Of a DNA stretch of 42,019 bases, positions 8,863 through 19,223 are shown piece after piece. Every line of letters starts with the position of its first letter. Within the stretch, counting starts at the first letter, position 1. The notes below the pieces were generated by a model that saw only the letters and a list, made by a program, of their open reading frames with translations, was not told where the DNA came from and searched no databases. Where the stretch lies: contig MEPW01000020.1 of the NCBI GenBank assembly GCA_001769975.1, forward strand, positions 1-42,019, given 5' to 3'. This stretch comes from Bdellovibrionales bacterium RIFOXYA1_FULL_36_14 (GTDB lineage: Bacteria > Bdellovibrionota > Bacteriovoracia > Bacteriovoracales > Bacteriovoracaceae). The position numbers were made by a program, and so were the translations under genes.

Positions 8863-9984
8863 TTGGAAATTAAATCATTTTATATGCACTTTCCTTATTG
8901 CATCAGAAAATGTAATTATTGCGATTTTTTTAAACATGCTATTAACCCAATTAACTTTGATTTATACCATCAATATTTAGAAGAAAGCCAAATCCAACAT
9001 ATTAAACTACACGAACAGTATAATTGTTCAATCTCGATGTTAAAAACTTTTTATTTGGGGGGGGGTACCCCCTCGTATTGGGGTGAAGTTGGGATTGGTT
9101 TTCTGGAAACATTTTTTAAAAAAAATAAAATTGCTTTTGAATCTGACTATGAATTTACTCTCGAGATAAACCCTGGATCAGGTTTTGTAAATGATATGGT
9201 TAGCTGGAAGAATTTGGGGGTAAATCGCTATTCTGTTGGAGTACAGAGTTTAAATCCTTTTTTTTTGAAAATTTTAGATCGGATTCATTCCAGGCAAGAT
9301 GCCCTAACATTGATTGAAAAATTGGCCCAGGAAAAAACTAATTATTCGGTAGATTTCATTTTAGGATTGCCCTACTCCCAGGATCAAAAAAGGGATATTT
9401 GTTCTGAGCTTGCGGAAGTTTTAAAATTTCATCCGAATCATATTAGCATGTATATATTAAGCGTTGATAAAAATTATTTGCACTTTAATTCTCTGCCAGA
9501 GGAGGAGTGGATTGTAGACGAGTATTTACTAGCGTCTAGTTTTCTTGCTAGTCATGGTTTTGAACATTATGAAGTATCTAATTGGGCCAAGAATAATTGT
9601 TTTTCAAAACACAATTTAAACTATTGGAGGCTGGGAAATTGGGCAGCACTTGGTCCTTCAGCTACTGGTAATATTATTGCTAAAGACAATATGGGGATTA
9701 GATATACGTGGGATAATGAAAAACCAAGCTATCAATTGGAATATCTTGATAATCAAAAACTGAAATTAGAAAAACTGTTTATGGGGCTTCGAACATCTTT
9801 GGGGATTAATCCGGAGGAAATTTTTACTAAAGTGGAGCTTGAGATATTTAAAAAAATCGTGGATAAATGGGAAAAGGTTGGTTACACAAAAAGTATAGGT
9901 AGTTTTGTGTCGCTAAGCGACAGAGGCTTTTTAATGCTAAATAGCTTACTGGACGATATTTTTATTAAAATACCTAACTTTTAA
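8863..9984 (+). CDS. hemW: Radical SAM heme chaperone HemW-like protein
   Basis: A 373-residue radical SAM protein with the [4Fe-4S] cluster motif C13-x3-C17-x2-C20 (CIRKCNYC), GGGTP (66-70), the SAM-binding EINPG strand, and VGVQSLNPFFLKILDRIHS. These are features of HemW/CPO-III-like proteins; the fourth Cys of true HemN is not seen. HemW binds heme and is thought to insert it into targets. The TTG start is chosen from AAGGG at 8852-8856; the next ATG (codon 8) would cut into the conserved start. It precedes grpE-dnaK-dnaJ, a common order. The GGGTP codons contain a run of nine G. Confidence 0.88.
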   Translation: MEIKSFYMHFPYCIRKCNYCDFFKHAINPINFDLYHQYLEESQIQHIKLHEQYNCSISMLKTFYLGGGTPSYWGEVGIGFLETFFKKNKIAFESDYEFTLEINPGSGFVNDMVSWKNLGVNRYSVGVQSLNPFFLKILDRIHSRQDALTLIEKLAQEKTNYSVDFILGLPYSQDQKRDICSELAEVLKFHPNHISMYILSVDKNYLHFNSLPEEEWIVDEYLLASSFLASHGFEHYEVSNWAKNNCFSKHNLNYWRLGNWAALGPSATGNIIAKDNMGIRYTWDNEKPSYQLEYLDNQKLKLEKLFMGLRTSLGINPEEIFTKVELEIFKKIVDKWEKVGYTKSIGSFVSLSDRGFLMLNSLLDDIFIKIPNF

Positions 9985-9998
9985 TTTCAAATAGATAC

Positions 9999-10052
9999 AT
10001 GTTGTTAAAAAAACTATTTTAGTAGCATTGACACTCACTGTTTTAATAACAT
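9999..10052 (+). promoter_or_regulatory. 12-bp inverted repeat upstream of grpE, with a TTGACA between the arms
   Basis: ATGTTGTTAAAA (9999-10010) and TTTTAATAACAT (10041-10052) are inverted repeats matching at 11 of 12 positions; the one mismatch is a G-T pair. The arm centres are 42 bases apart, about four helical turns. TTGACA (10028-10033), a perfect -35 hexamer, lies between the arms, and the right arm covers the region next to the expected -10, which itself is poor. It could be an operator for the heat-shock genes or, less likely, part of a hemW terminator. No CIRCE element is present. Confidence 0.45.
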
Positions 10053-10097
10053 CTTAGCCTTAAGCAAAAATCTTGAAAATTGAGGTAGGAGCAGGGA

Positions 10098-10700
10098 ATG
10101 TCGGATACTACAAATAGTGATGCTAAAAATGCAGAGGAATTAAAAAATAACGATGAGGCTCAAGCTAAACAGGAAAGTGAAGATGTTTTAGAACAAGTTG
10201 ACGATAACAAAAATTCTACGAGTGCTGACGAAACGATTCAAGAAGATTGGAAAAATAAGTATTACTATGTGCTTGCGGAAATGGATAATTCGAGGAAAAG
10301 GTTTCAAAGAGAAAAAGAAAATTTAATAAAATATGGGAATGAAAAAATATTGTCGAATTTAATAGGAGTTATTGATAATTTTGATCACTCCATTAAGGCT
10401 TTGGAGAACGATCAGGATCCGAGGATTAAAAACATTTTACACGGTATTGAAATGGTTAGAAAGCAGTTTACTGATGTGCTTTCTAAAGAAGGGTTAAGTT
10501 GCATTGATTCAGTTGGACAGGACTTTAACCCCAATTTTCATGAAGCAATGGCCAAGCAAAAAGTTGAAGGTAAGCGAGATAATGAAATTATTTTTGAATA
10601 CCAGAAAGGCTATGTGCTAAATGGTCGATTGATCAGACCAGCTAAAGTGATTGTGGCAGAAAATAAAACTGAACAAGAAGACGAAAATAATAATAACTAA
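10098..10700 (+). CDS. grpE: Nucleotide exchange factor GrpE
   Basis: A 200-residue protein with an acidic, low-complexity N-terminus (about 1-45), a long coiled coil (about 48-100, KYYYVLAEMDNSRKRFQREK) and the C-terminal beta domain (about 130-190) with FNPNFHEAM and GYVLNGRLIRPAKVIV, which define GrpE. It releases ADP from DnaK. GAGGTAGGAG precedes the ATG. It is followed 21 bases later by dnaK. The usual hrcA repressor gene is not found between hemW and grpE. Confidence 0.96.
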   Translation: MSDTTNSDAKNAEELKNNDEAQAKQESEDVLEQVDDNKNSTSADETIQEDWKNKYYYVLAEMDNSRKRFQREKENLIKYGNEKILSNLIGVIDNFDHSIKALENDQDPRIKNILHGIEMVRKQFTDVLSKEGLSCIDSVGQDFNPNFHEAMAKQKVEGKRDNEIIFEYQKGYVLNGRLIRPAKVIVAENKTEQEDENNNN

Positions 10701-10721
10701 TAGTGTGAAGGAGTATAAACA

Positions 10722-12632
10722 ATGGGTAAAATAGTAGGAATAGATTTAGGAACAACTAATTCGTGTATATCTGTTTTAGAAAACGGAAAATATAAAATTA
10801 TTGCTAATTCTGAAGGACATAATACGACCCCGTCAGTAGTTGGTTTTGCCAATAATGGTGAAAAATTAGTTGGTCAGGTCGCTAAAAGACAGGCAGTCAC
10901 CAATCCCACTAAAACAGTATTTGGCATTAAGCGGTTGATTGGTAGAAAGGCTGTTGATAAAGAAGTAATTAAGTTTAAAGAAGTGGCACCTTTTGAAATA
11001 TTTGCCAATAAAAATGGTGATGCTTGGGTGAAAATAAACGGTAAGGAAATGTCTCCTCAGGAAATTTCCGCAGGCGTATTAGAGAAATTAAAAAAAGCTG
11101 CCGAAGATTATCTTGGCGAGGCTGTGACTGAAGCGGTTATCACCGTACCTGCATATTTTAACGATGCTCAACGACAAGCAACTAAGGACGCTGGAAGAAT
11201 AGCGGGCTTGGAAGTTAAGAGAATAATTAATGAACCCACTGCGGCTGCGCTGGCGTACGGATTAGATTCTAAAATTGACAAAAATATTGTTGTGTTTGAT
11301 TTGGGTGGAGGTACCTTTGATGTTTCAATTTTGGAAATAACGTCAGATGGCGTTTTTGAAGTTAAAGCTACCAATGGGGATACTTTTTTAGGTGGAGAGG
11401 ATTTTGATTATAGAATCATCAACTATCTTGCCGATGAATTTAAAAAGGATACTAATATTGATTTACGCAAGGATATGATGGCCTTACAGCGATTAAAAGA
11501 AGCAGCTGAAAAAGCCAAACATGAACTTTCAAATGTAACTCAAACAGATGTTAATTTACCCTTTATTACTGCTGATCAAAGTGGGCCTAAGCATTTGAAT
11601 GTTAATTTAAGTAGATCAAAATTTATAAGTTTAATTTCAGATTTACTGGATAAATTAGAAGCTCCTTGTCGAATTGCTTTGGAAGATTCAGGTATTTCCA
11701 AAAGTGATATTCACGAAGTATTAATGGTAGGTGGTGCCACTAGAATTCCTGAGGTTCAAGAGCGAGTAAAAGCTTTTTTCCAAAAAGAGTTAAATAAGAG
11801 CGTAAACCCTGATGAGGTCGTTGCTGCTGGTGCAGCTATTCAAGGTGGGGTATTGGCAGGTGATGTAAAAGATGTTCTTTTATTGGATGTAACGCCACTA
11901 TCACTGGGAATTGAAACACTGGGGGGTGTATTTACTAAGATTATTGAAAAAAATACAACTATACCCTGCAAAAAATCTCAGGTGTTTTCAACCGCTCAGG
12001 ACAACCAGCCAGCTGTTAGTATTCATGTTCTTCAAGGGGAACGAGAATTTGCAAAAGATAATAAAACTCTTGGAAAATTTGATTTATCGGGAATTGCTCC
12101 AGCACCTAGAGGAATCCCACAAATTGAAGTTACTTTTGATATTGATGCAAACGGTATCGTTAAAGTAAGTGCGATTGATAAAGCAACTAGTAAATCACAG
12201 GAAATCAGAATTACTAGTGGATCAGGACTTTCTGAAGAAGAAATCAAGAAAATGGTGAGAGAAGCTGAAGAAAACCGAGAGGCTGATTCTAAAAGAAGAG
12301 AAGTGATTGATACAAGAAATCACCTTGATGGTATGATTTTAGCCAGCGAGAAGATGATAAAAGACGGTAAAGGTAAAATTTCCGAAGGATCAAGTAAAGA
12401 AATAGAAAAAGCCGTAGAAGAAGCCAAGAAACATTTACAATCTGAAAAAATAGATGAGTTAAAAAAGGCTATAGAGGATCTTCAAAATGTATCTCACAAA
12501 GTTGCTACTGAAATGTATCAACAGACAGGTAACCAGGCAGGCAATCAAGGCTCTCAAGCGACTGAACAGGAAACAAAGACTGAAAAGAAAAATGAAGAAG
12601 ATGTTGTTGATGCTGATTTTAAAGAAGTATAA
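10722..12632 (+). CDS. dnaK: Chaperone DnaK (Hsp70)
   Basis: A 636-residue Hsp70 of normal length. It begins [15 protein letters not shown], with phosphate loops [12 protein letters not shown] and the adenosine motif [11 protein letters not shown], the linker [15 protein letters not shown], then the peptide-binding domain and helical lid. The tail has a Gln/Gly-rich linker and ends [12 protein letters not shown], like the conserved DnaK C-terminus. It binds unfolded segments in an ATP cycle driven by DnaJ and GrpE, both encoded next to it. GAAGGAG precedes the ATG. A strong hairpin follows the stop. Confidence 0.98.
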   Translation: MGKIVGIDLGTTNSCISVLENGKYKIIANSEGHNTTPSVVGFANNGEKLVGQVAKRQAVTNPTKTVFGIKRLIGRKAVDKEVIKFKEVAPFEIFANKNGDAWVKINGKEMSPQEISAGVLEKLKKAAEDYLGEAVTEAVITVPAYFNDAQRQATKDAGRIAGLEVKRIINEPTAAALAYGLDSKIDKNIVVFDLGGGTFDVSILEITSDGVFEVKATNGDTFLGGEDFDYRIINYLADEFKKDTNIDLRKDMMALQRLKEAAEKAKHELSNVTQTDVNLPFITADQSGPKHLNVNLSRSKFISLISDLLDKLEAPCRIALEDSGISKSDIHEVLMVGGATRIPEVQERVKAFFQKELNKSVNPDEVVAAGAAIQGGVLAGDVKDVLLLDVTPLSLGIETLGGVFTKIIEKNTTIPCKKSQVFSTAQDNQPAVSIHVLQGEREFAKDNKTLGKFDLSGIAPAPRGIPQIEVTFDIDANGIVKVSAIDKATSKSQEIRITSGSGLSEEEIKKMVREAEENREADSKRREVIDTRNHLDGMILASEKMIKDGKGKISEGSSKEIEKAVEEAKKHLQSEKIDELKKAIEDLQNVSHKVATEMYQQTGNQAGNQGSQATEQETKTEKKNEEDVVDADFKEV

Positions 12633-12653
12633 GTATTAAATAGATACTAATTT

Positions 12654-12677
12654 AAGCGGGCCGTGTGGCCCGCTTTT
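12654..12677 (+). terminator. Intrinsic terminator/attenuator between dnaK and dnaJ
   Basis: AAGCGGGCC (12654-12662) pairs perfectly with GGCCCGCTT (12667-12675) around the tetraloop GTGT, followed by TTTT (12674-12677). The 9-bp GC-rich stem stands out in this AT-rich sequence and is the best terminator in the window. Since dnaJ starts 28 bases later on the same strand, it probably lets only part of the dnaK transcripts continue into dnaJ. Confidence 0.85.
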
Positions 12678-12704
12678 ATATGATTAGCAAGGGAAGCTCA
12701 GGAT

Positions 12705-13847
12705 ATGGATTCAAAAAGAGATTACTACGAAGTGCTGGGAGTTGCTAGGAATGCTGGTAAGGAAGAGATAAAAAAAGCTTATAGAAAGCTTGCTTTGCAG
12801 TATCATCCCGATCGAAATCCAAATAATAAAGATGCGGAAGCAAAATTTAAAGAAGCATCTGAAGCTGCAGAGGTTCTTTTAAGTGAAGATAAAAGATCTC
12901 GTTATGATCAATTTGGTCATCCGGGAGTCAACGGACAGACTAGTGGATTTGGCGGATTTGGAAACAGCGGATTTAGCGCAGATGGTTTCGGAGATTTGGG
13001 AGATATCTTTGGGGATATCTTTGGAGATATTTTAGGTGGGGGAAGAAGAGGCGGGGCCCGAAGAAAATCAAGGGCCAGAGCTGGAAATGATCTTCAGATG
13101 AACGTTAGAGTGAAGTTTGAAGAAGCTGTTTTTGGTTGTGAAAAAACTGTATCTATTTCAAGACAAGTTCAATGTGAGACCTGTGATGGGACTGGTGGAG
13201 AAAAAGGGTCAGGGCCATCCACTTGTGATGTCTGTAATGGACATGGTGAAGTAAGAAGACAACAGGGATTTTTTACGATGTCTTCGACATGCCCAAAGTG
13301 CCATGGTTCTGGGCAAGTAATCAGCAATCCTTGCAAGAAATGTCATGGAGAAGGTCGGACTAGAACTAAAGTTAATTTATCTGTGAAAATTCCAGCTGGC
13401 ATTGATTCTGGACAGAGATTGAAACTAACTGGTGAGGGTGACTCTGGTTACTATCAAGGCCCTTCGGGGGATTTATATGTTCTTATTGAAGTTGAACCTC
13501 ATGATTTTTATGAAAGAGATGGCGCTGATATAAACTGTGTCGTGCCAATTTCTTTTTCGCAAGCTGCTCTTGGTGCTACGATAGAAGTTCCAACTCTTCA
13601 AGGAAAAGTGGAAGTTAAGATTCCAGCAGGTACTCAAGCAGGTAAGAAAATGCGACTGAAAAACAAAGGAGTTACGTTAATCGGAGGTCATGGATTTGGA
13701 GATCAAATTATATCTATTCATGTGGAAACTCCAACTAAGTTAAATCCTGAACAAAAAGAATTATTTAAAACTCTTTCGAAATACGAAAATGCAATTAACC
13801 CGATGGGACAAAGCTTTTTAGAAAGAGTCAGGAATCTTTTTCAGTAA
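12705..13847 (+). CDS. dnaJ: Chaperone DnaJ (Hsp40, class A)
   Basis: A 380-residue class A J-protein. The J domain at residues 1-70 has YHPDRNP with the HPD motif that stimulates DnaK ATPase. A Gly/Phe/Asp-rich region with repeated GDIFGDI follows (about 80-118). The four zinc-binding repeats are intact: [24 protein letters not shown] and CKKCHGEG. The substrate-binding beta domains complete the protein. It follows dnaK after a strong hairpin and has only a weak ribosome-binding site (CAGGAT), so its level may be below that of DnaK. Confidence 0.97.
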   Translation: MDSKRDYYEVLGVARNAGKEEIKKAYRKLALQYHPDRNPNNKDAEAKFKEASEAAEVLLSEDKRSRYDQFGHPGVNGQTSGFGGFGNSGFSADGFGDLGDIFGDIFGDILGGGRRGGARRKSRARAGNDLQMNVRVKFEEAVFGCEKTVSISRQVQCETCDGTGGEKGSGPSTCDVCNGHGEVRRQQGFFTMSSTCPKCHGSGQVISNPCKKCHGEGRTRTKVNLSVKIPAGIDSGQRLKLTGEGDSGYYQGPSGDLYVLIEVEPHDFYERDGADINCVVPISFSQAALGATIEVPTLQGKVEVKIPAGTQAGKKMRLKNKGVTLIGGHGFGDQIISIHVETPTKLNPEQKELFKTLSKYENAINPMGQSFLERVRNLFQ

Positions 13848-13985
13848 AATATATAAGCTACGAATAACAAATAAGTTAAATACAAGTACTGCTGGTGGTT
13901 GATTTAAGCTGGAGTTTTTAAGTTACAATCGATAGAATAATCACGCGCTCGTACGTATAAGTGGTAAATAACAAGGAATAGCTAA

Positions 13986-15947
13986 ATGAAAAATTTTAGA
14001 TTGTATCTCTTAATTACAATTTTTTTAGTTTCTTGTGGCGGTATACAATTGCTTGATGGTCAATCGCAGTCAAATAATTACCGTAAGGAATTTCTTTCTA
14101 AAATCCAAACCATTAAGTCGCAATATTCCTCCGGTAATGCCCAAAAAGCAATTTCCAGTTTAAATTCCATGAATGATAGTCTGCTTTGGCCAGCTGAAAA
14201 AGCTTTTAAATATAATTTAATTGGGGTCTTATTTTTTTCCGAGGGAAAAATTGAAGAATCTATTTCTTCCTTTGATACTGCTTTGGCAACATCGGACGTT
14301 GATGATTCTCTTACCTCCCAAATATATCTGAACATGGCAAGCTCATATTACAAGCTTGATTTTAAGGAAAAATCGTATTCTATGTTAATGCTGGCTAACT
14401 ATAAATACCTTAAAAAGAAGGAAGCTAAAAATTACCACTTCCTTCATTACAAACTGGCAAAAAGCAAGGGCAAAGAGGACGAAGTCAATCAATCTCTTGT
14501 GAGGTATCTAGGAACTTTGGAGAGTATTAATGAAATAAGATCAAATGGTCATTTTCAGCCATTGCTTGAGAGCTTCTTGAAGATGACTTCGAATGAAAGG
14601 GCAGATTTTGTAAGAAAATTTGATGATGAGAAAACTTTGGTAGTAGCTTATTTGGCTTATTTAAATGCGGAAAAAATTTATTATGAGGGTGATAAATCGA
14701 AAACTAAGGACTACTTAGACTGGATTGCAGATACCTATAGTAAACATAATGAAGTAATCGAAATGATTAAAAATTTTAGTTTTCGCTTAGATACAGATGA
14801 AAAAATCGATCCCTATTCAGTGGGAGTGGTGTTGCCACTTACTGGTAAAAAAGCTAATTTTGGTCAAAGGGCATTGTTTGGCATCGATAGTGCTTTAAAA
14901 TCTATTAACCGCCGTCGCGCGAAGGAAAAGCTTACTCCAATAAAAATTTACGTCAAAGACTCTCAAGGTAGCGGAGCAGTGGGTGGTCATGTTATCAAAG
15001 AGCTAGTTGATGATAAACATATTGCTGCTGTAATTGGTGGTCTTTTTTCTTCTGAGGCTCATCAAGAATATTTAGAATCCAAGCAAAAAGGGGTCTTTTT
15101 TGTATCACTTTCGTCGGTGGATATGCCAAAAATTTCCAAAGATTATTTACTATTAGAAATCAGGGGCTCAATAGAATCCCAAATAAATCAAATTTTTAGT
15201 GAGCAAACACTGAATTCTCTAGGTAGAAAAGCGGCGATACTTTATCCTTCGTCTAAACGAGGACAATCACACTTAGATGAATTTTGGCGGAAAGCCACTT
15301 TAGCTAATGTGGAAGTGGTGGGCGTGCAGGAATATTCAGAAGACTCCAAAGATTTCAGAGAACCAGTTAAGCAATTACTGGGTTTGAGTTTTTCTAGAGG
15401 AAGACAAGAAGAAAGAGAAATTTTAAGTGAAATATATTCTCTTGAAGATAAGAGTTCAGTAAAAAGAATTCAAGTTTTAGGACCCCAGGTTGACTTCGAT
15501 TGGTTGTACCTACCATCGTTCCCGGAGCAGGCTAGGTTGATTGTTCCATCTTTTTCATATTTTGATGCTTTTAAAGTAAATTTTATTGGGGATCCTAGTT
15601 GGGGAGAATCGAGCCAATTAATGCAAGAGAGTTTTAAATTTGAAAATTTATTTTATGTTGGTGGTGAATTGAATGAGGTGAATACATCTTTTTACAAAGA
15701 ATTCATAAAAGTCTACAAGAGAAAACCAAAAATTCTTGAAGTATTATCATATGATTCTATGAAAGTAGTGGGGGATATTATTTCTAATAAATCTTATGAT
15801 ACTAGAGAAGAATTTGATCATGGAGTAAAGTCAATATCCGAACTTGAAGGTATGACCGGCAAGTGGGTACAAACGGATGGTTTGTGGTTAAAAAATATGC
15901 AACTCATGATGCTTAAAAAAGGTGAAGCTAAAAAAGTACATGAATGA
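13986..15947 (+). CDS. LppC/LpoA-like lipoprotein with a periplasmic-binding-protein fold
   Basis: A 653-residue lipoprotein: signal peptide with lipobox LVSC (Cys17). Residues about 30-260 are helical and TPR-like (for example AFKYNLIGVLFFSEGKIEESI). From about residue 275 a type I periplasmic-binding domain starts with SVGVVLPLTGKKANFGQRAL. This order (TPR, then Peripla_BP_6) is that of LpoA/LppC, the outer-membrane activator of penicillin-binding proteins; in Bdellovibrio-type bacteria such genes are annotated as PBP activators. The exact partner is not known. The mreB and nagZ genes nearby fit a cell-wall role. A TACAAT (13924-13929) upstream could be a -10 element but the -35 is poor. 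Confidence 0.8.
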   Translation: MKNFRLYLLITIFLVSCGGIQLLDGQSQSNNYRKEFLSKIQTIKSQYSSGNAQKAISSLNSMNDSLLWPAEKAFKYNLIGVLFFSEGKIEESISSFDTALATSDVDDSLTSQIYLNMASSYYKLDFKEKSYSMLMLANYKYLKKKEAKNYHFLHYKLAKSKGKEDEVNQSLVRYLGTLESINEIRSNGHFQPLLESFLKMTSNERADFVRKFDDEKTLVVAYLAYLNAEKIYYEGDKSKTKDYLDWIADTYSKHNEVIEMIKNFSFRLDTDEKIDPYSVGVVLPLTGKKANFGQRALFGIDSALKSINRRRAKEKLTPIKIYVKDSQGSGAVGGHVIKELVDDKHIAAVIGGLFSSEAHQEYLESKQKGVFFVSLSSVDMPKISKDYLLLEIRGSIESQINQIFSEQTLNSLGRKAAILYPSSKRGQSHLDEFWRKATLANVEVVGVQEYSEDSKDFREPVKQLLGLSFSRGRQEEREILSEIYSLEDKSSVKRIQVLGPQVDFDWLYLPSFPEQARLIVPSFSYFDAFKVNFIGDPSWGESSQLMQESFKFENLFYVGGELNEVNTSFYKEFIKVYKRKPKILEVLSYDSMKVVGDIISNKSYDTREEFDHGVKSISELEGMTGKWVQTDGLWLKNMQLMMLKKGEAKKVHE

Positions 15948-15979
15948 TAAGACGGAAAACTACTAAGGGAATTTAGCTA

Positions 15980-16084
15980 TTACTCAGCTTTTGCCTTGAT
16001 TTTAGCTTTGATACGCTCTTTATGCTTTCTCTGTGAAATTTTTCTTTTCATTTTGATTACTTTTTTCTTTCTACCCATACCCAT
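15980..16084 (-). CDS. Very small basic protein (34 aa), conserved-looking
   Basis: Minus-strand ORF of 34 residues starting MGMGRKKKVIKMKRKIS and ending KAKIKAKAE; almost half the residues are Lys or Arg. AAAGGA (16092-16097 on the reverse strand) lies 7 bases before the ATG at 16084, which favours this start over an inner ATG two codons later. A good sigma-70-like promoter lies upstream at 16170-16198. From memory, tiny MGRKKxxxKxxRKxxxRKxKxR proteins recur in Bdellovibrio-like and other deltaproteobacterial genomes. The function is unknown; RNA or ribosome binding is a guess from its charge. Confidence 0.7.
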   Translation of the reverse strand: MGMGRKKKVIKMKRKISQRKHKERIKAKIKAKAE

Positions 16085-17470
<1,386 letters not shown>

Positions 17471-17508
17471 ATATAAGTTTTTTCCGGATATAAATCATGG
17501 AGTGAATT

Positions 17509-18363
17509 ATTAAAGCGGAAGACAATTGCGTTTTTTTTTATAAACTTGAACCCATAAATATTTTAGAAAAATTACTCTTTAATGTAAGAGAAAAGAAAAA
17601 TGTATTTTTTTGGAAAGTACCCGAAAAAGTTAATTGTGCTTCAATTGAATCAGTACAACAAGAAAATAAAATTGTCATTATAACGATACCTGGACAGAGT
17701 ATGCCTTTTGATCATGGTGATTGGCATTTACATTTTATGTTCAATAACATTAACTATTTTACCGAAATGCAACTGATTCAAGTGAAAGATGGTTTACAGA
17801 TTTTTAAAGTAGCCAAGGACATTTACCAATACGAAATCAGAAAAAAAGAAAGACTTTTAGCTTTTCCCCATAGAAAAATTTATATTTATATGGAGATTGA
17901 GAATTCGGCTATTGAGAAAAATGTTTTCTTCTTAAATAAATTACGCCAGGGAAATACAAAAATATTTAAAAACTTTATAAAAATTGCTTCCGATAAAAAA
18001 TTTTATAACGATAACGATGAGCCACTGATGGGTTTTAGAGTCTTGGATGTATCAAGTGTAGGAGCATCATTTATAACAAATATCAAAGAAGCCAAATTGT
18101 TTTCTATCAATACTAAAATATCCGTTGTAAAACTTGACTGGCAAGGCGAGTGTTACCCTCTCAAAAATGTAATAGTAAATAATATTGTAGATTATATTGA
18201 TCCAAGGGCCTTAGGGGTTTCTATGTACAAAATTGGAATTTTGTTCGATAGCAATCAATTATTAGATCAAAAATTGGCAATACTTTTAAGTAATGACAGT
18301 GTTAATCTGGAAAGTAGAGAGGAATATTTAAAATATATAAACCGGAATAACTTAGAAAAATGA
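17509..18363 (+). CDS. PilZ-like (YcgR-type) protein, apparently started at ATT
   Basis: The frame is open from 17506 but has no ATG, GTG or TTG until 17701. The extra 64 codons read like protein (CVFFYKLEPINILEKLLFNV, VFFWKVPEKVN, IVIITIPGQ) and make the first half of a YcgR-like N-domain. GGAG (17499-17502) lies 6 bases before ATT 17509, so an AUU start is the best reading. The PilZ part has RKKER (Arg111, Arg115) and DVSSVGASF (Asp180, Ser182, Gly185), the c-di-GMP-binding motifs, but about 65 residues separate them, more than usual. ATG 17701 (220 aa) is the conservative alternative and would lose the N-domain. The stop overlaps the next gene in ATGA, so both are coupled. Confidence 0.72.
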   Translation: MKAEDNCVFFYKLEPINILEKLLFNVREKKNVFFWKVPEKVNCASIESVQQENKIVIITIPGQSMPFDHGDWHLHFMFNNINYFTEMQLIQVKDGLQIFKVAKDIYQYEIRKKERLLAFPHRKIYIYMEIENSAIEKNVFFLNKLRQGNTKIFKNFIKIASDKKFYNDNDEPLMGFRVLDVSSVGASFITNIKEAKLFSINTKISVVKLDWQGECYPLKNVIVNNIVDYIDPRALGVSMYKIGILFDSNQLLDQKLAILLSNDSVNLESREEYLKYINRNNLEK

Positions 18364-19127
18364 AATATTTGATAAATTTTTTAATATTTGTATTTCTCGT
18401 TTCCTGCAGTAGTGGGGGAGGCAGTAATAAATCGGGGATTTCCAGGGCCAAGAAGTATTATGAACTAACCGATCACTCTGGTAAGTTTACCATGATAAGG
18501 GAGACTGGAAAGGCAAAAAAAAGCAATGATTTAGTGGTTATTACCACCATTTTGCCGCTGGAAGGAAATGAAAAAAAACCACTTGAAAAAAGCATAACAA
18601 TTTCTACGCCAGGAATGTTAAATAAAATTCCTGTTTATCGTCCTCGGCTTTCTAATTACTTTATTTGGTTTGAAGATTCAAAGGAAAAATATTTTACGAA
18701 GATGAGTGTAAATATTACCACCAGATCAATAGATATAAGCATGAAAAGCCCTGAGGAAAAATGGAACGGTAATCGATCCATTCCTTTTCCTGCGGGAAGT
18801 GGAGTGTTTTGTTTTTTTAATCAAATTATTGAATGTGTGAAAAGAACTAACTTTTTTCAAGAAGCAATAAAACAGGGTGATGGGAACATGAATTTTCATG
18901 TAATCTGGGATGGCTATCCATATGTGCAAGAACAGTTACTGGGTATACCAGATAGAATTTTTGAACCAGTGACTATGGTATATGAAAAAAACGAGAAAAA
19001 AAATTTTTATCAATTTACGTTAAAAGTGGCTGGACAGGCGATCTTTTATTTTTTAGATAAAGATTTTAATATGGTTAAAAAATTTTGGACAACCCAAGGT
19101 GTATCAATCATTAAAAAAACTGACTAA
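18360..19127 (+). CDS. Unknown lipoprotein
   Basis: A 255-residue protein with a type II signal peptide, lipobox FLVSC (Cys16), followed by a Ser/Gly-rich tether (SSGGGSNKSG). The rest is predicted mostly beta with scattered aromatic residues, and I recognise no domain. Its ATG overlaps the stop of the PilZ-like gene by 4 bases (ATGA), so the two are probably translated together. Outer-membrane location is possible (residue +2 is Ser). Function unknown. Confidence 0.75.
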   Translation: MKYLINFLIFVFLVSCSSGGGSNKSGISRAKKYYELTDHSGKFTMIRETGKAKKSNDLVVITTILPLEGNEKKPLEKSITISTPGMLNKIPVYRPRLSNYFIWFEDSKEKYFTKMSVNITTRSIDISMKSPEEKWNGNRSIPFPAGSGVFCFFNQIIECVKRTNFFQEAIKQGDGNMNFHVIWDGYPYVQEQLLGIPDRIFEPVTMVYEKNEKKNFYQFTLKVAGQAIFYFLDKDFNMVKKFWTTQGVSIIKKTD

Positions 19128-19147
19128 ATCACGCGGTTTAATTCAGC

Positions 19148-19176
19148 TTGAGTTTGTTTCAGGTGACCTTTATACT
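19148..19176 (+). promoter_or_regulatory. Candidate sigma-70-like promoter for nagZ
   Basis: TTGAGT (19148-19153), a 17-base spacer and TATACT (19171-19176); the -10 matches 5 of 6 and the -35 matches 4 of 6 positions. The predicted start near 19183 gives a leader of about 40 bases before the nagZ ATG. It would begin just after the AGAGG that precedes a 12-codon mini-ORF (19192-19227). Confidence 0.45.
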
Positions 19177-19223
19177 AGAGGAAGTAATAATATGTTTATT
19201 GAAAATATAATTGTTGTAGGATT

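Noticed and set aside
10021-10060. Possible CIRCE element before grpE
   Set aside because: CIRCE needs TTAGCACTC-N9-GAGTGCTAA. Only short pieces such as AGCA and CACTC occur, without the matching second arm.
17531-17539. Frameshift in the T9 run as an explanation for the missing PilZ start codon
   Set aside because: The other upstream frames contain no usable start that would join after a one-base change; GTG 17502 and ATG 17497 run into stops within four codons.
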